Under the pieces are notes generated by a model. It had not been told where the DNA came from. It saw nothing but the letters and a program-made list of their open reading frames with translations, and ran no database searches. Both the position numbers and the translations under genes were made by a program. 64,000 nucleotides of DNA, taken from NCBI RefSeq assembly GCF_014839805.1, contig NC_051121.1:7361116-7425115 (forward strand), read 5' to 3'. Positions within the stretch are counted from its first letter, which is position 1. Each line of letters opens with the position of its first letter. Positions 38,581 to 47,990 of the stretch are shown here, piece by piece. This DNA is from Manduca sexta (lineage: Eukaryota > Arthropoda > Insecta > Lepidoptera > Sphingidae).

Positions 38581-38744
38581 AAGATTGGACAATTGATGAC
38601 AAAAAATAAAGCCCGGAGTTTCTTTCTGCCTTTCTTCTTCGGGTAGTCATCGCTTAGGTAGTTAGTGAAAGGCTGATAGGTTAGCTAGGTTAGGGCTTTT
38701 ATTGTCCTCACCGGTGAGGATCGCGACGCGTTTCTCCCTTATTG

Positions 38745-38980
38745 CTTATTTAAAAATACATACATACATAATTTTATTTCTTCTTCCCTGCCAGCCCGAG
38801 CTGGCTTCTTTGTTTACCAAGTATATTTTTCATTTATTTTATTGTCTTTGTTTAAGTATATAAGCTAATCTAATTAAGTAATAATTGAATATTCTCATGT
38901 ACCTTGACTTATCATAAGTGCAACTATGTTCGCCTACGTGATGAATAAAGCATTTTTATTTTATTTTTTTATTTATTTAA
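38745..38980 (+). mobile_element. LINE 3' end (CCTTGACTTATCATAAGTGC type)
   Basis: CTTGAC.T.TCATAAGTGCAAC, GTTCGCCTACGTGATGAATA then AAG and a T/A-rich tail. The same block occurs at 27044-27105. Confidence 0.45.
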
Positions 38981-39029
38981 TTCGGTACAAACATAAACCA
39001 TTTAAAGACCATAACAGCTATTAAATAAA

Positions 39030-39260
39030 CTAATAATAATCATTCTCCTGAACCATATCATAAAAGTAAAAACGAATCGCATGATCGTTGCATACATATG
39101 AATCAAGTAAGCACCCTCTTGCAAACACGGCCCACTTCCTCGGAATCACAATAACATCCGAAAGTTGTATCTCATGCATAGTAATGAGGAGGAAATCCTG
39201 GTCACCCTCCACCGCCCAACGATCCAAAACATTTCGCCCATTTGAGAGGTCGTAACACAA
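39030..39260 (-). CDS. Unassigned 76-aa reading frame, possible gene or element 3' end
   Basis: The frame is open for 76 codons with coding-like composition (GRNVLDRWAVEGDQDFLLIT... KWAVFARGCLLDSYV...), unlike the lysine/isoleucine-rich noise elsewhere. A stop codon sits directly upstream of the first codon (a TTG), so no proper start is visible, and it could be the end of an exon or of a transposon gene. An AATAAA occurs 53 nt past the stop at 38977-38972, within an A-rich tract. No family was recognised. Confidence 0.3.
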   Translation of the reverse strand: MCYDLSNGRNVLDRWAVEGDQDFLLITMHEIQLSDVIVIPRKWAVFARGCLLDSYVCNDHAIRFYFYDMVQENDYY

Positions 39261-39637
39261 TTAACGTGGCTGTCTAGTTAACTAACGAGTGATTTCAATA
39301 AATCCCAATAATTAAGTTGGTTTGATCAGAAATATAAAACACCTTGACTAGTGGTGAAATGGGGAACTAATTTATTGTTGACAAATTTAAGTATAAACAA
39401 AAACAAAATGTAGAGCCTTTAAAGCAGGTTCATCTTTCTGGTCAGTCTGAGGGTCGGAGTATAAATAATAAAAGAGGTTACAAATATTAACAAATAAGAA
39501 TCAATACTATTGCTTAAATAAAATACCGAAAGGTACAGATGACTTGATGGGTGCAATCCGCTTTTGGTTGTTCGGTTTTATTTTTAAAGGCTTATGTTTT
39601 TTTTTATACTGCCACGCTAAGTGACCAAAGAGTCCAA

Positions 39638-39780
39638 CAAATGTCGACTGACGAGAGATGATTATCGGTCGACAATCAACACTGTTATTCCGGCCTGTTG
39701 GAATCGTATATATACAGGTTGATCTCTGAACGACGAGCGACACATTTACGTGGACGGGTACTACTATTACCACCAGCAAA
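39638..39780 (-). mobile_element. Retroposon family B, partial copy
   Basis: AATGTCGACTGACGAGAGAT to CTACTATTACCACCAGCAAA on plus, with a deletion. Directly followed by the RTE fragment at 39.83 kb. Confidence 0.5.
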
Positions 39781-39834
39781 TGGTCCTAAGTTCAGCAGAC
39801 TAGGTGACTAATGTCGATGATCATCCAAATGTAG

Positions 39835-39970
39835 TTTAAGTAAACAGACGACTTGATAAAGGTTGCAGGAACTCGCTGGCTGCAGGCCACTTTCGACAGG
39901 TTCATCTGGAAATCTTTAGGGGAAGCCGATGTGCAGCAGTGGACTTTATGTGGCTGATGATGATAATAAA
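39835..39970 (+). pseudogene. RTE-type LINE 3' end
   Basis: Reads DDLIKVAGTRWLQATFDRF then WKSLGEADVQQWT and a (TGA)n-like tail (GGCTGATGATGATAATAA). 5' truncated copy of the same LINE type as at 23.2 kb. Confidence 0.6.
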
Positions 39971-40346
39971 ACACGAATAAAACTGAATATTATTTATTTA
40001 TAGAACTAGTATATCTGTATTTATCTAGATATGATTTATAATTGCACCGAGATTGCCTCATCTCTACATACCTAAAGGTGATACAGAATGACAGCATAAA
40101 CTCCACTTGTACATTTACTGTAAATAAATTTGCCCGTTAAGTATAGCGAGGCGTTTTGTCTGCCGAATATTCCGTTGCTCATAACACATGCACCCTAATA
40201 TCCGTATCCTACCTTTGCATCGCGAATAGCACATTAATTACTCTGAGCATGCTACTGAAGAGCACATGGTAGTCACGTTTATTAAATAGGTCATTCGTGT
40301 CCGTCTGGCTATATGTCGAAAACCTGTGCAAGTATTTGTGTACAAG

Positions 40347-40577
40347 GTTGTTGTCTATTTCTGTCGCCAAGCAGCGGTGTATAGTGACTGCTGTGTTCAC
40401 GTTCGAAGGACATTGTAGACTTAACATTTCATGTCTCAGGATGGCGAGCGCAGTGGAATACCAAACAATACTTTGTAAATCAAAGTGTTGGATGGTGTCT
40501 ACTGTTTATGGGCGGTCGTTTCGCTTGCCATTCAGGCGAACGGCAAGCTGTATCGTCATTTAAAGCCATAGAAAAAA
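40347..40577 (+). mobile_element. Retroposon family A, copy 5
   Basis: 5' truncated; TGTCTATTTCTGTCGCCAAG to GGCAAGCTGTATCGTCATTT, then an A-rich tail. Confidence 0.55.
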
Positions 40578-40869
40578 TAATTACCCAGCTATAAAAAAAG
40601 ACAAAGTTTATCTACATTAAATACTTAAAGTGATAAAGGTATTTATTTTGGTAAGCGTTTGATAAATATTCTAAAATGTGCATAAAAAGTGTCTGATTTA
40701 ATTATATTTATGGCTCGCTATTTTGGTCATAGTGGCTTCAACATTCGCGGACTTTTATTTAGAACTATTAAGGACAAACAATCCTACGGTACATCATTTT
40801 TGTCTAACTCCAACGGTTTAGGCAGCGTACGCTAAGATGGCATTTTTGTCCGACTTACTTGATATGTAT

Positions 40870-41050
40870 CGTTATACTATGACCAAATTATGCAAAATCA
40901 TTATAAATTGTAGCTTATGTGTTATTCTGATGTATAACCAATATTACTGTGAATTTTAATCCAAATCCGTTCACTAGTTTTTTAGTACATCATTCATCCA
41001 TACATCTATCCTCACAGACTTTGGTATTTATAATATAAGTAGGATATACC
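40870..41050 (-). mobile_element. Helitron-like fragment in opposite orientation
   Basis: The reverse complement shows the same leader as the neighbouring copy (fragment GTGAACGGATTTGGATTAAA, preceded by TATTATAAATACCAAAG). The two copies face each other about 30 bp apart. Confidence 0.35.
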
Positions 41051-41079
41051 TACCTAATAGTACCTTACTTCTTATGTTA

Positions 41080-41372
41080 CTATTACTGTACTTTACTATT
41101 ACAAATGTTTGTGAAACTGTGTGGACGTTTGGAAGAAGTAAATGCAGAAACAGCTTAACTGATTTGGATGAAATTTTACACACAGATAGATCGTTTCCTG
41201 GATTAACATATAGGTTACTTTTTATCCCAGCAATTAACTCCTATGGAAAGTAATGGGATTTTTAATCAGATTTTTGAATAAATGGCGCCGGCCTCATGCA
41301 CGTAGCGCTAAAATCACTACAGTTTTTTAGGGAGTCTAGACTTTTAATGCAGGCGAAGTCGCGGGCAATACC
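41080..41372 (+). mobile_element. Helitron-like nonautonomous element, end eroded
   Basis: Starts near TACTATTACAAATGTTTGTG, contains the AACTGATTTGGATGAAATTT block and ends GGCGAAGTCGCGGGCAATAC, where intact family members end in ...CGGGC.ACAGCTAGT. The terminal CTAG is lost. Confidence 0.45.
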
Positions 41373-41609
41373 TACATTAAAATAAAGGTTTAAGCAATCC
41401 TGGAAAACGTCAATGGGCACAGGTATGCCGTCCACCAAAAGATGCTTCCTATGTTCCAGTTTTTTCCTGAAATGCAATGAACTGATTAAGAAATATTAAT
41501 TTCGAATGGTAAGAAAGCCTATAATCCCCGAAGGGAAAGGCAGTGGCGCAACTAATTCACCCACGATGTGGTAGAGACCCTATCGCTATATAGCCCACCT
41601 TTTCCTGAG

Positions 41610-41890
41610 AGGGTTGTGTGCACTCATATAAAAAATTAAATTAATTTATTCCTTATTTTACGACCATATAAACTGCTCTAAACAACAATAAAAAATCAAT
41701 TGTATTTTCTTTTCTCCTTTCCCTATCATGTATTGTAGTCTTTACCTTAAACTGATTTTGAAAAGAGCAACACCAAAGTTTCTTGCCCGTTCTTCTCTGG
41801 TGAGAACTGCTTTCCAAAATGGTGGTAGAGTTAATATTGACGGAATCTAAATAATGTATAACATTTTACGGATTCAAATAAATCATTTCA
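41610..41890 (+). mobile_element. LINE 3' end with ATTTCAT-repeat tail
   Basis: GAAAAGAGCAACACCAAAGT, TTCTTGCCCGTTCTTCTCTG, GAACTGCTTTCCAAAATGGT is a LINE 3' UTR block widespread in Lepidoptera (from memory), here ending in CATTTCATTTCAT. Confidence 0.45.
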
Positions 41891-41924
41891 TACCATTTCA
41901 TTTCATATTCCAAACACCGAGAAA

Positions 41925-42000
41925 AAGACCCAATATTATCCAGGATCCGGGATTCAAATCCTAGACCAAAGAGCGTCAGTAGTCCCGTGCACAAAACAAA
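41925..42000 (-). mobile_element. SINE family D fragment
   Basis: GGATCCGGGATTCAAATCCT preceded by CCCAATATTA; only the B-box region remains. Confidence 0.4.
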
Positions 42001-42166
42001 ACTTCGAAATCAAGGCAGTTTATCAATAAAACAAGATTAATCCCTGATGAACTCATATTTAATTTTCTTACCAATCTTCAATTCCATTATCAATCGCTTC
42101 ATAGTAATTGGTTCATTCTGTATTATCCATCAACAATAACTTTAATTAGTTATAACAAAAACATAT

Positions 42167-42280
42167 ACCGCTTTCAAAAACCACTACCACTTAATTTTTT
42201 TAGGCACCGACTCCAAAATTGGTAACTAGTATATAGGTAAGGTGTTATTGTTTTGATTTGTAGTGGTTTTTGAAAGCGGT
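42167..42280. repeat. 21-bp perfect inverted repeat with 72-bp spacer
   Basis: ACCGCTTTCAAAAACCACTA plus C at 42167-42187 is matched exactly in inverse at 42260-42280. It borders the left terminal repeat of the Penelope-like remnant and may be a small MITE or part of that element's edge. Confidence 0.6.
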
Positions 42281-43065
42281 TAAAATTATATATCATATTA
42301 AAATAAAACTATTTTACGATTTTATCACGATCTTTTATATTATAATAATTTTCTCACGACGTTTCGAAGACTTTGCAGCCGTCGTGCTCATGGGGTTAGC
42401 TAAGGCGTTGGTCATCCGCAAAGTCAAGTCCGATCTACGCAGAATGAGCTCACAGCGTCTTGAAATCTGGCAGCCGGTCTTTGCCATATACCTCTGCAAG
42501 AACCGGGTGTATACAAGATATATTGCAACTGTGTCCTCTGTAATGACGGCTAAACAAAAAAAAATATAGGGACCCGCTGTAAGAACATATAGCTGACGTG
42601 CAACACCGACACTCTTCGACGTCTGTAGTTGTTGAACACTCTGAAGGAGGCTCCATGATTCGCGAGGTTATTGAAATTAAAAAACATCCGAATTTCGATA
42701 GAGAAGATGGTTGGAAGCTTACCCAAACTTTTTTTTACGGGCAAAAAACGCGTCTTTGCTACCCATCACTTGGAGGATGAGTGGAGAGGTAGATTGCACA
42801 ACCCTGGGATCCAGCTCTACATTTAGTTAAATCGGAACCCAAAAGACCGGCTGCTAGACTTCAAGAAACTTTACTCGCATTCTGCATATATCGGACCACC
42901 AACAGCAAAAAATTTTATGTAGGTAGATATTGTAACTTTGACTTTTTGATGACCAACACCTCAGTCCGCCCCGTGACTACGAAGGCTGCAAAGTCTGCGA
43001 AACTTCGAGAAAAATTATAATTTAAAAACCGAGGTAAAATCGGTAAAATAGTTTTATTTTAATGT
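42270..43065 (+). mobile_element. Penelope-like element remnant bounded by inverted terminal repeats
   Basis: About 130 bp at the left (ATTAAAATAAAACTATTTTA..., TTTCGAAGACTTTGCAGCC, GTTGGTCATC.GCAAAGTCAA) reappears inverted at 42930-43065. Penelope-like elements commonly carry such pseudo-LTRs in direct or inverted order. Between them are pieces of the GIY-YIG endonuclease end of the element's ORF. No intact reverse transcriptase remains. Confidence 0.6.
42505..42740 (+). pseudogene. GIY-YIG endonuclease remnant of a Penelope-like element
   Basis: Two pieces in different frames: GVYKIYCNC (from 42508), matching the GVYKI.C.CG...YIG start of the GIY-YIG domain; and a frame from about 42598 with SSTSVVVEHSE then MIREVIEIKKHPNFDREDGWKL, matching the domain's end (VAEH..., IRE.IEI.KHP.NF.R.DGW.L). 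The stretch between EHS and MIRE is deleted and the first piece is frameshifted, so it is dead. Confidence 0.6.
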
Positions 43066-43700
43066 CTAACATTGGTATAAACATAAGAAACCATTATATC
43101 GACGGTTAAGAAGCTTAAGCGACACTAAATTTCATACCTAATTAGCCTTTCAACTCTCGATATATATGTTTACAAACAAACAGTTAAATTAAACTAAATA
43201 CAACAAAGTTATAAAAAAGTATTACTAAAGAATAGAAAAATAAACAGGTATATATATTTATAAACGTAATCTATAATATAAAAAAATAAATAAACAAATA
43301 ATAAAAAAAAAATAATAATAACGCTAAATGTGTTGGTAAGCGCATAACTCAAGAACGCCTGGACCAATTTGGCCAATTCTTTTTTTTTAATATTCGTCGA
43401 AGGTCAAGGATGGTTTTTACGGCGAGAAAATATCAAATAATTGCCGGAAAAACCCTAAAAACAGTCCTTTTCTTTATCCCATACAAACGTTTTCTAACTA
43501 ATACGTAGAGTCAATTTGAACTTTATTGCTATTGTATAAAGTTCACTGTTGTCTAAGCAATGTAGGTGTGTTCCTAACATCAAAACAGTGTGCGTTGGAG
43601 CATAGAATATAATAATGTAATGTCGCGTTCTGAAACTCAACAAAAGTGATATCGCGGACCCGACTAAATTGAACAGTCACAAAATTTAATATATCATTAA

Positions 43701-43922
43701 TTTAAAAGACTACAGTTTCCAGTGCGGCTTGCTTTTGCTATGACCATAAACAAGTCCCAGGGGCAATCATTAAGTGTTTGTGGTATTAATCTGGAAATCC
43801 CATGTTTCTCCCATGGTCAATTGTATGTTGCCTGTTCCCGTTTTGGAAAACCATCAGATTTATTTGTCTATGCGCCAGGGAATCAAACAAAAAATATTGT
43901 ATATCATAAAGCACTACAATGA
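43701..43922 (+). pseudogene. C-terminal fragment of a Helitron PIF1-type helicase
   Basis: Open from [24 protein letters not shown] through [12 protein letters not shown] to [10 protein letters not shown] and a [12 protein letters not shown] and YVACSR are conserved late motifs (V and VI) of PIF1-like SF1B helicases found in rolling-circle transposons. The frame is cut by a TAA just upstream, where the internal deletion joins. The true coding frame has no start codon here (the first Met-like codon is a GTG). Only about 73 aa remain, so no activity is expected. Confidence 0.8.
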
Positions 43923-44094
43923 AAATAAAACTGATTTTTGTTAATAATTATGATGATTACCAATAAAGCGATTACTTACTTTTAAATGCTTATATCTGTT
44001 TTATTTAATAATTATTTTTTATTCACAACGCCCTATCATCAGGGTGAAGGTTCTGTTCAGGAGAAGTTTTGCCCCGACAATAAAATAGATAGCA

Positions 44095-45285
44095 GTCCAT
44101 TGAAATGTTACATTTTTTAGGCCTTACCTTGCGTTTTTTAGAGGACGCAATTTTATTTTTTGTAAGTCTAAAGCTAAAACCAAGTTTGTGGGGTCGCCAC
44201 CCTTGTCCCACGGCCGCCATCTTGAAAATAGGGGTTGAAATGGTTTTACGATGTATCTCTTAAACTATTTGTCTGACAAAAAATGTATAAACATTTTTGT
44301 TGCAAATTAAATTCTCTACAACTTTGGTCTAGTAACTTTTGTCGTAGAACTATAAATAAAAAAGTTATAAGCGAAAATGTTAAGAAATTCAATGTTAAGC
44401 AATGTCCATTGCAATGTCATCAGAACGTGTGTTTATAAGGTTCATAATACTTTTTTTTTGTACTCTCATTAATACCCAAATACCCAAGGGACCATTAGGG
44501 AACAAAAGAACATCTGCCTGCTATTATTATTATTATTTCTAACCTCTCTTATTGTAAGAATAGCTGATAATATTGTGTTGAAGTTGTCGTTCAACTTATA
44601 TCTTTTAGTTTTGCTACATATTTCTGTACGTGCGGATGTATTTTATTCTGTTTTTAATTGTGAAGACGATTTCGAATGATTTTAGACACGATTTTAACTT
44701 TAGTGAAAACTACTTTTTTTTTATTAGCATTTTGACTTTTAAATGACTTTTAAAAGTCAATATGCTAATAAATAACTTACTTACGACAACTTCAACACAA
44801 TATTATCAGCTATTCTTACAATAAGAGAGGTTAGAAATAATAATAATAATAGCAGGCAGATGTTCTTTTGTCCCTAATGGTCCCTTGGGTATTTGGGTAT
44901 TAATGAGAGTACAAAAAAAAGTATTATCAACCTTATAAACACACGTTCTGATGACGTTCAATGGACATTGCTTATCATTGAATTTCTTAACATTTTCGCT
45001 TATAACTCTTTTATTTATAGTTCTACGACAAAAGTTACTAGACCAAAGTTGTAGAGAATTTAATTTGCAACAAAAAATGTTTATACATTTTTTTTGTCAG
45101 ATAAATAGTTTAAGAGATACATCGTAAAAACCATTTCAATCCCTATTTTCAAGATGGCGGCCGTGGGACAAGGGTGGCGACCCCACAAACTTGGTTTTAG
45201 CTTTAGACTGACCCCCCCTACACTTCAAAAAAATAAAATTGCGTCCTCTAAAAAACGCAACCCCAAATGTAACTTTTCAATGGAC
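44095..45285. mobile_element. Long-TIR nonautonomous element, copy 2 (complete, about 500-bp arms)
   Basis: Left arm about 44095-44589 and right arm about 44784-45285 are inverted copies of each other, with about 190 bp between them containing a further hairpin (44723-44769). Termini GTCCATTGAA...TTCAATGGAC are flanked by CA on the left and TA on the right, consistent with a TA duplication with one change. No coding capacity. It sits inside the Helitron 43270-45351. Likely Tc1/mariner-type or another TA-targeting superfamily; the class is inference. Confidence 0.7.
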
Positions 45286-45504
45286 TATAGGAACAAAAAA
45301 CTGTCATATTACAAATCTTTTTGACAGGACGAAGTCTGTCGGGTCCGCTAGTTACATATAAAAGATTCAATCATGACATTAATTCCGCCTGTGTACTATA
45401 AGAATAAAGTTTCAATTAATAAAATAAAGAAATAAAAGAGGATAAGATCCTTTTTTATGTTTTTATTTTTAACCGAATTTACCACCATATTTCAGTAGTA
45501 ATTT

Positions 45505-45744
45505 ATTCTATGACTAGGCGAAATGGGTGGGTGCTACTTGGAGACCCACTTTTCATATGTGTATTCCGTCTCATAATATGACAGAAGGCGAGCCTAATGC
45601 CATATCGGGCACATATTCCTGACTCCAGGCCGATACAGACAACAAAAGATCCCAATATAATTTTGCTCGACCCAAAAATCCAACCAGGAAGTTCACAGTC
45701 GTATGGTACCGCGCACGCAGTTAAACTACGCCAACGAGGCAATC
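45505..45744 (-). mobile_element. SINE family D copy
   Basis: GTATTCCGTCTCATAATATG, CGAGCCTAATGCCATATCGG and ACTACGCCAACGAGGCAATC (the 5' end in inverse). Diverged B box. Confidence 0.55.
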
Positions 45745-45876
45745 AATAATCTTAAAGATATTGTAATTGGGTAACTCTCTCGTATGCAAAAGTTTACCAA
45801 GTACTCTCGCAAAGTTGCAGTTTAAACTATATACTATTCTTACAAATGTTATTAGCGTTATTCAACTCCATCTTAT

Positions 45877-45992
45877 CTCATCACACCGAGCGGAGAAGCT
45901 CGCCGAGTCTCGGAAAGCAATAATTAGTTTTAACTCGTAACGAAATGAATCAAATAGAAGAATAAGGAGGAGTTGTAATTTTTTTTTCTACT
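45877..45992 (-). repeat. Dispersed repeat family E, partial copy
   Basis: GAGAAGCTCGCCGAGTCTCG and ACTCGTAACGAAATGAATCA; end of the family only. Confidence 0.45.
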
Positions 45993-46406
45993 TCTCTCTA
46001 TGGCAACGTGGAAGACAAAATTATTCACTACAAAAGGTATTTTCAACCTTAATCATAAGGACATTTACTACTGGCAAAACCTAGTTGTAAAGCACCACGG
46101 ATTTTTTTTCATAGTACCTCGGCAAAGTGGCCTCACTGCGCCTGATGTTAAGCGAAGTGAAGCTTATAGAGAGTACCGACCGACCAAAGATACAAGCATC
46201 TCTGGACGGTCAGAACAGTCACGCGGGCCTACATAATTGCTTGTTCACGCTCCGTTTGAAGGACCCCATGTTATACCCCCACGTATGCTGGCAAACCATT
46301 CCACAGCCTGACGGAGCGGCACAGATATCAATTACTGAACCATTTGGTTTGCGTCGAAATGGAAGACACCACCGATCTGTGGTGCGGCAAGCCAGCACGC
46401 GTGGTT

Positions 46407-47070
46407 CTAAAAAAAGTGAGGATGAAATAAGATTGAATAGTTCTTCGGAGCATCACCATGATACAGACGATAGAAGATAAGGAGTGAGCTAATGTCCCGT
46501 CTCAACTGCAGTGGCCCTAAAATTTTTGAGCCGTCTGCATCATTTGCAATGCGGATAGCCCGTCGCTGCAATCCGTCCAAGATATCGAGCAAGTATTTTG
46601 CGGAACCATCCCAGAGGTGCGAACTGTACTCCATACTCGACCGCACTTGTGCCATATATAAACGGCAAAGCTGACCGGGCGTGAAATATCTCTGCAGCCT
46701 GTTCAGAATTCCGATTCTTCGAGCTGTGGCAGATATTACGCCCTCGATGTGACACAAAATATCGGGGAACCCATAAAAAAGCCGGAAAGGTGGCGAGTAG
46801 GCCCCTGTGCCAGTCCCTATCAAACGCTTTAGCGATGTCGAGACTCACGGCTAAAGTCTCGCCATGCTTATCCATCACCTCACCCCAGCGATGTAGCACG
46901 TACGCTAAAAGATCACCCATTGACCGTTTCGACCGAAAGCCGTATTTTCGATCATTGATCAAGGAGTGATCTTCTACGTAGCGGCCCAACTGATTATTTA
47001 TGATCCGCTCAATTACTTTGCATATCACTGAAGTTACGGCAAGTCAGCGGTAATTGTTAACTATTACCGC
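46407..47070 (-). pseudogene. LINE ORF2 reverse-transcriptase pseudogene
   Basis: First frame: YR, a stop, then LAVTSVICKVIERIINNQL, INDRKYGFRSKRSMGDLL and AVSLDIAKAFDRDWH, i.e. RT domains 1-3 up to the catalytic LDI.KAFD box. After about 46830 the frame changes and continues ARRIGILNRLQRYFTPGQL, YMAQVRSSMEYSSHLWDG, LDGLQRRAIRIANDA, LQLRRDISSLLIFYRLYHGD: the region after the YADD box in Jockey-clade LINEs. Deletion, stop and frameshift make it nonfunctional. Confidence 0.75.
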
Positions 47071-47083
47071 TGACTTGCCGTAA
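47034..47083. repeat. Snap-back inverted repeat, 21-bp arms, 8-nt loop
   Basis: The arm at 47034-47054 is an exact inverse of 47063-47083. The right arm is the start of the surviving LINE frame, so the left arm duplicates it in inverted order exactly at the truncation point. Confidence 0.85.
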
Positions 47084-47096
47084 ACTTTGTTTCAGC

Positions 47097-47157
47097 AGGA
47101 TTTCCGCCGCGTGTACGGTGGTCGCTATCCGGGAGGATAAAATTATACTACCACTAG
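47097..47157 (-). mobile_element. Retroposon family B, 5' fragment
   Basis: GTACGGTGGTCGCTATCCGG then GGATAAAATTATACTACCAC; only the end nearest the CTGGTGGTAGG start is present. It abuts the snap-back junction of the LINE. Confidence 0.45.
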
Positions 47158-47696
47158 CTGAGGTGGAGTTCGCTCGTGTATCCCTCGGTAGCCTCTTAAC
47201 CCCCTCGAAAAGTAAGGGGGAGTAGATCTTATTCTGTCGCCGGCATAAATTAAAAGGTCAGCTCTTAAATTTGATTTGATTTTTTTTTCGACTGTATATT
47301 ATTGTGGAATGAGAATGAGTGGTGGTAAGTTTATAATAAAAAAAAATTACTTTGGTATGGTGAGGTACTGCAAAAACATCGAGAAACAAAGTTTCTACAA
47401 AGCTGAATTCATTTTTAAAAAACACATCAAAAATGTATCACATTAAATACATTAAAAAGTTTTAGTACAATGTTGATTTTTTTAAATAAATAGCGCTGTC
47501 GCCCTACGTTTAGTGTTATCATGAATAACCAATGATTTCACCAAATATCCCAATTGTACTTTTCTAATATTTTTATCGTTTGGAACTTTAGTTTGAATGT
47601 GATGTGTACGTGAGTGTATTTTTGGCATAAACTGTAATATTCCCTCTGCGACGAATTCTGTTACAGGGCCTTCAGGCGCGTACAATTTATATTATG

Positions 47697-47930
47697 TAAT
47701 AATAATATCAGCCCTGTATTTTTCCTGCGGGAAATGACGGCATAAAGGCCGGTCTTTTTGGAACGCTTGCGTGGGGACATGGAGCTATCCCGTAGATCAG
47801 CCCTGTATTATTAGTATACTGTCCCACTGCTGGACACGGGCCTGCTCTACTATTATTGGTATTAAACTTAGTCCATCACGCTGGACTACTGCGAAATGGC
47901 AGACTTCACACACCTTCGGTTTATTTTATA
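47697..47930 (-). mobile_element. SINE family C fragment with rearranged tail
   Basis: The tail motif ATCAGCCCTGTATT occurs twice, at about 47707 and 47797, separated by 80 bp of unrelated sequence (GGAAATGACGGCATAAAGGC...). The body then runs to ACTTCACACACCTTCGG, where the 29-bp hairpin begins. Confidence 0.5.
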
Positions 47931-47990
47931 GTCTAAATGAAAATGATTAAAGTAATGGTAAACCATTACTTTAATCATTTTCATTTAGAC
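47931..47990. repeat. Perfect 29-bp hairpin with 2-nt loop
   Basis: 47931-47959 and 47962-47990 are exact inverse copies. The sequence starts at the broken edge of a SINE C fragment. Such a tight, perfect palindrome is a signature of recent fold-back copying. Confidence 0.9.

Larger units (their letters stand above)
43270..45351 (+). mobile_element. Helitron, internally deleted, interrupted by the long-TIR element
   Basis: 5' end TCTATAATAT at 43270 and the leader typical of lepidopteran Helitrons (GCGCATAACTCAAGAACGCC). 3' end is a short hairpin (GACAG...CTGTC at 45323-45340) followed by GGGTCCGCTAG at 45341-45351. Insertion is between A (43269) and T (45352), the Helitron target. Without the nested element it is about 0.89 kb and keeps only the last part of the helicase gene, so it is nonautonomous. 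Confidence 0.75.
46110..47083 (-). mobile_element. Jockey-like LINE fragment, broken and 5' truncated
   Basis: Minus-strand reverse-transcriptase pieces followed by a 3' noncoding part ending near 46110 in CTTAACATCAGGCGCAGTGA. The middle of the reverse transcriptase, including the YADD box, is missing. The 5' limit coincides with a snap-back inverted repeat (47034-47083). Confidence 0.65.

Noticed and set aside
46127..46480. 117-aa plus-strand frame
   Set aside because: Antisense shadow of the LINE remnant on the minus strand.
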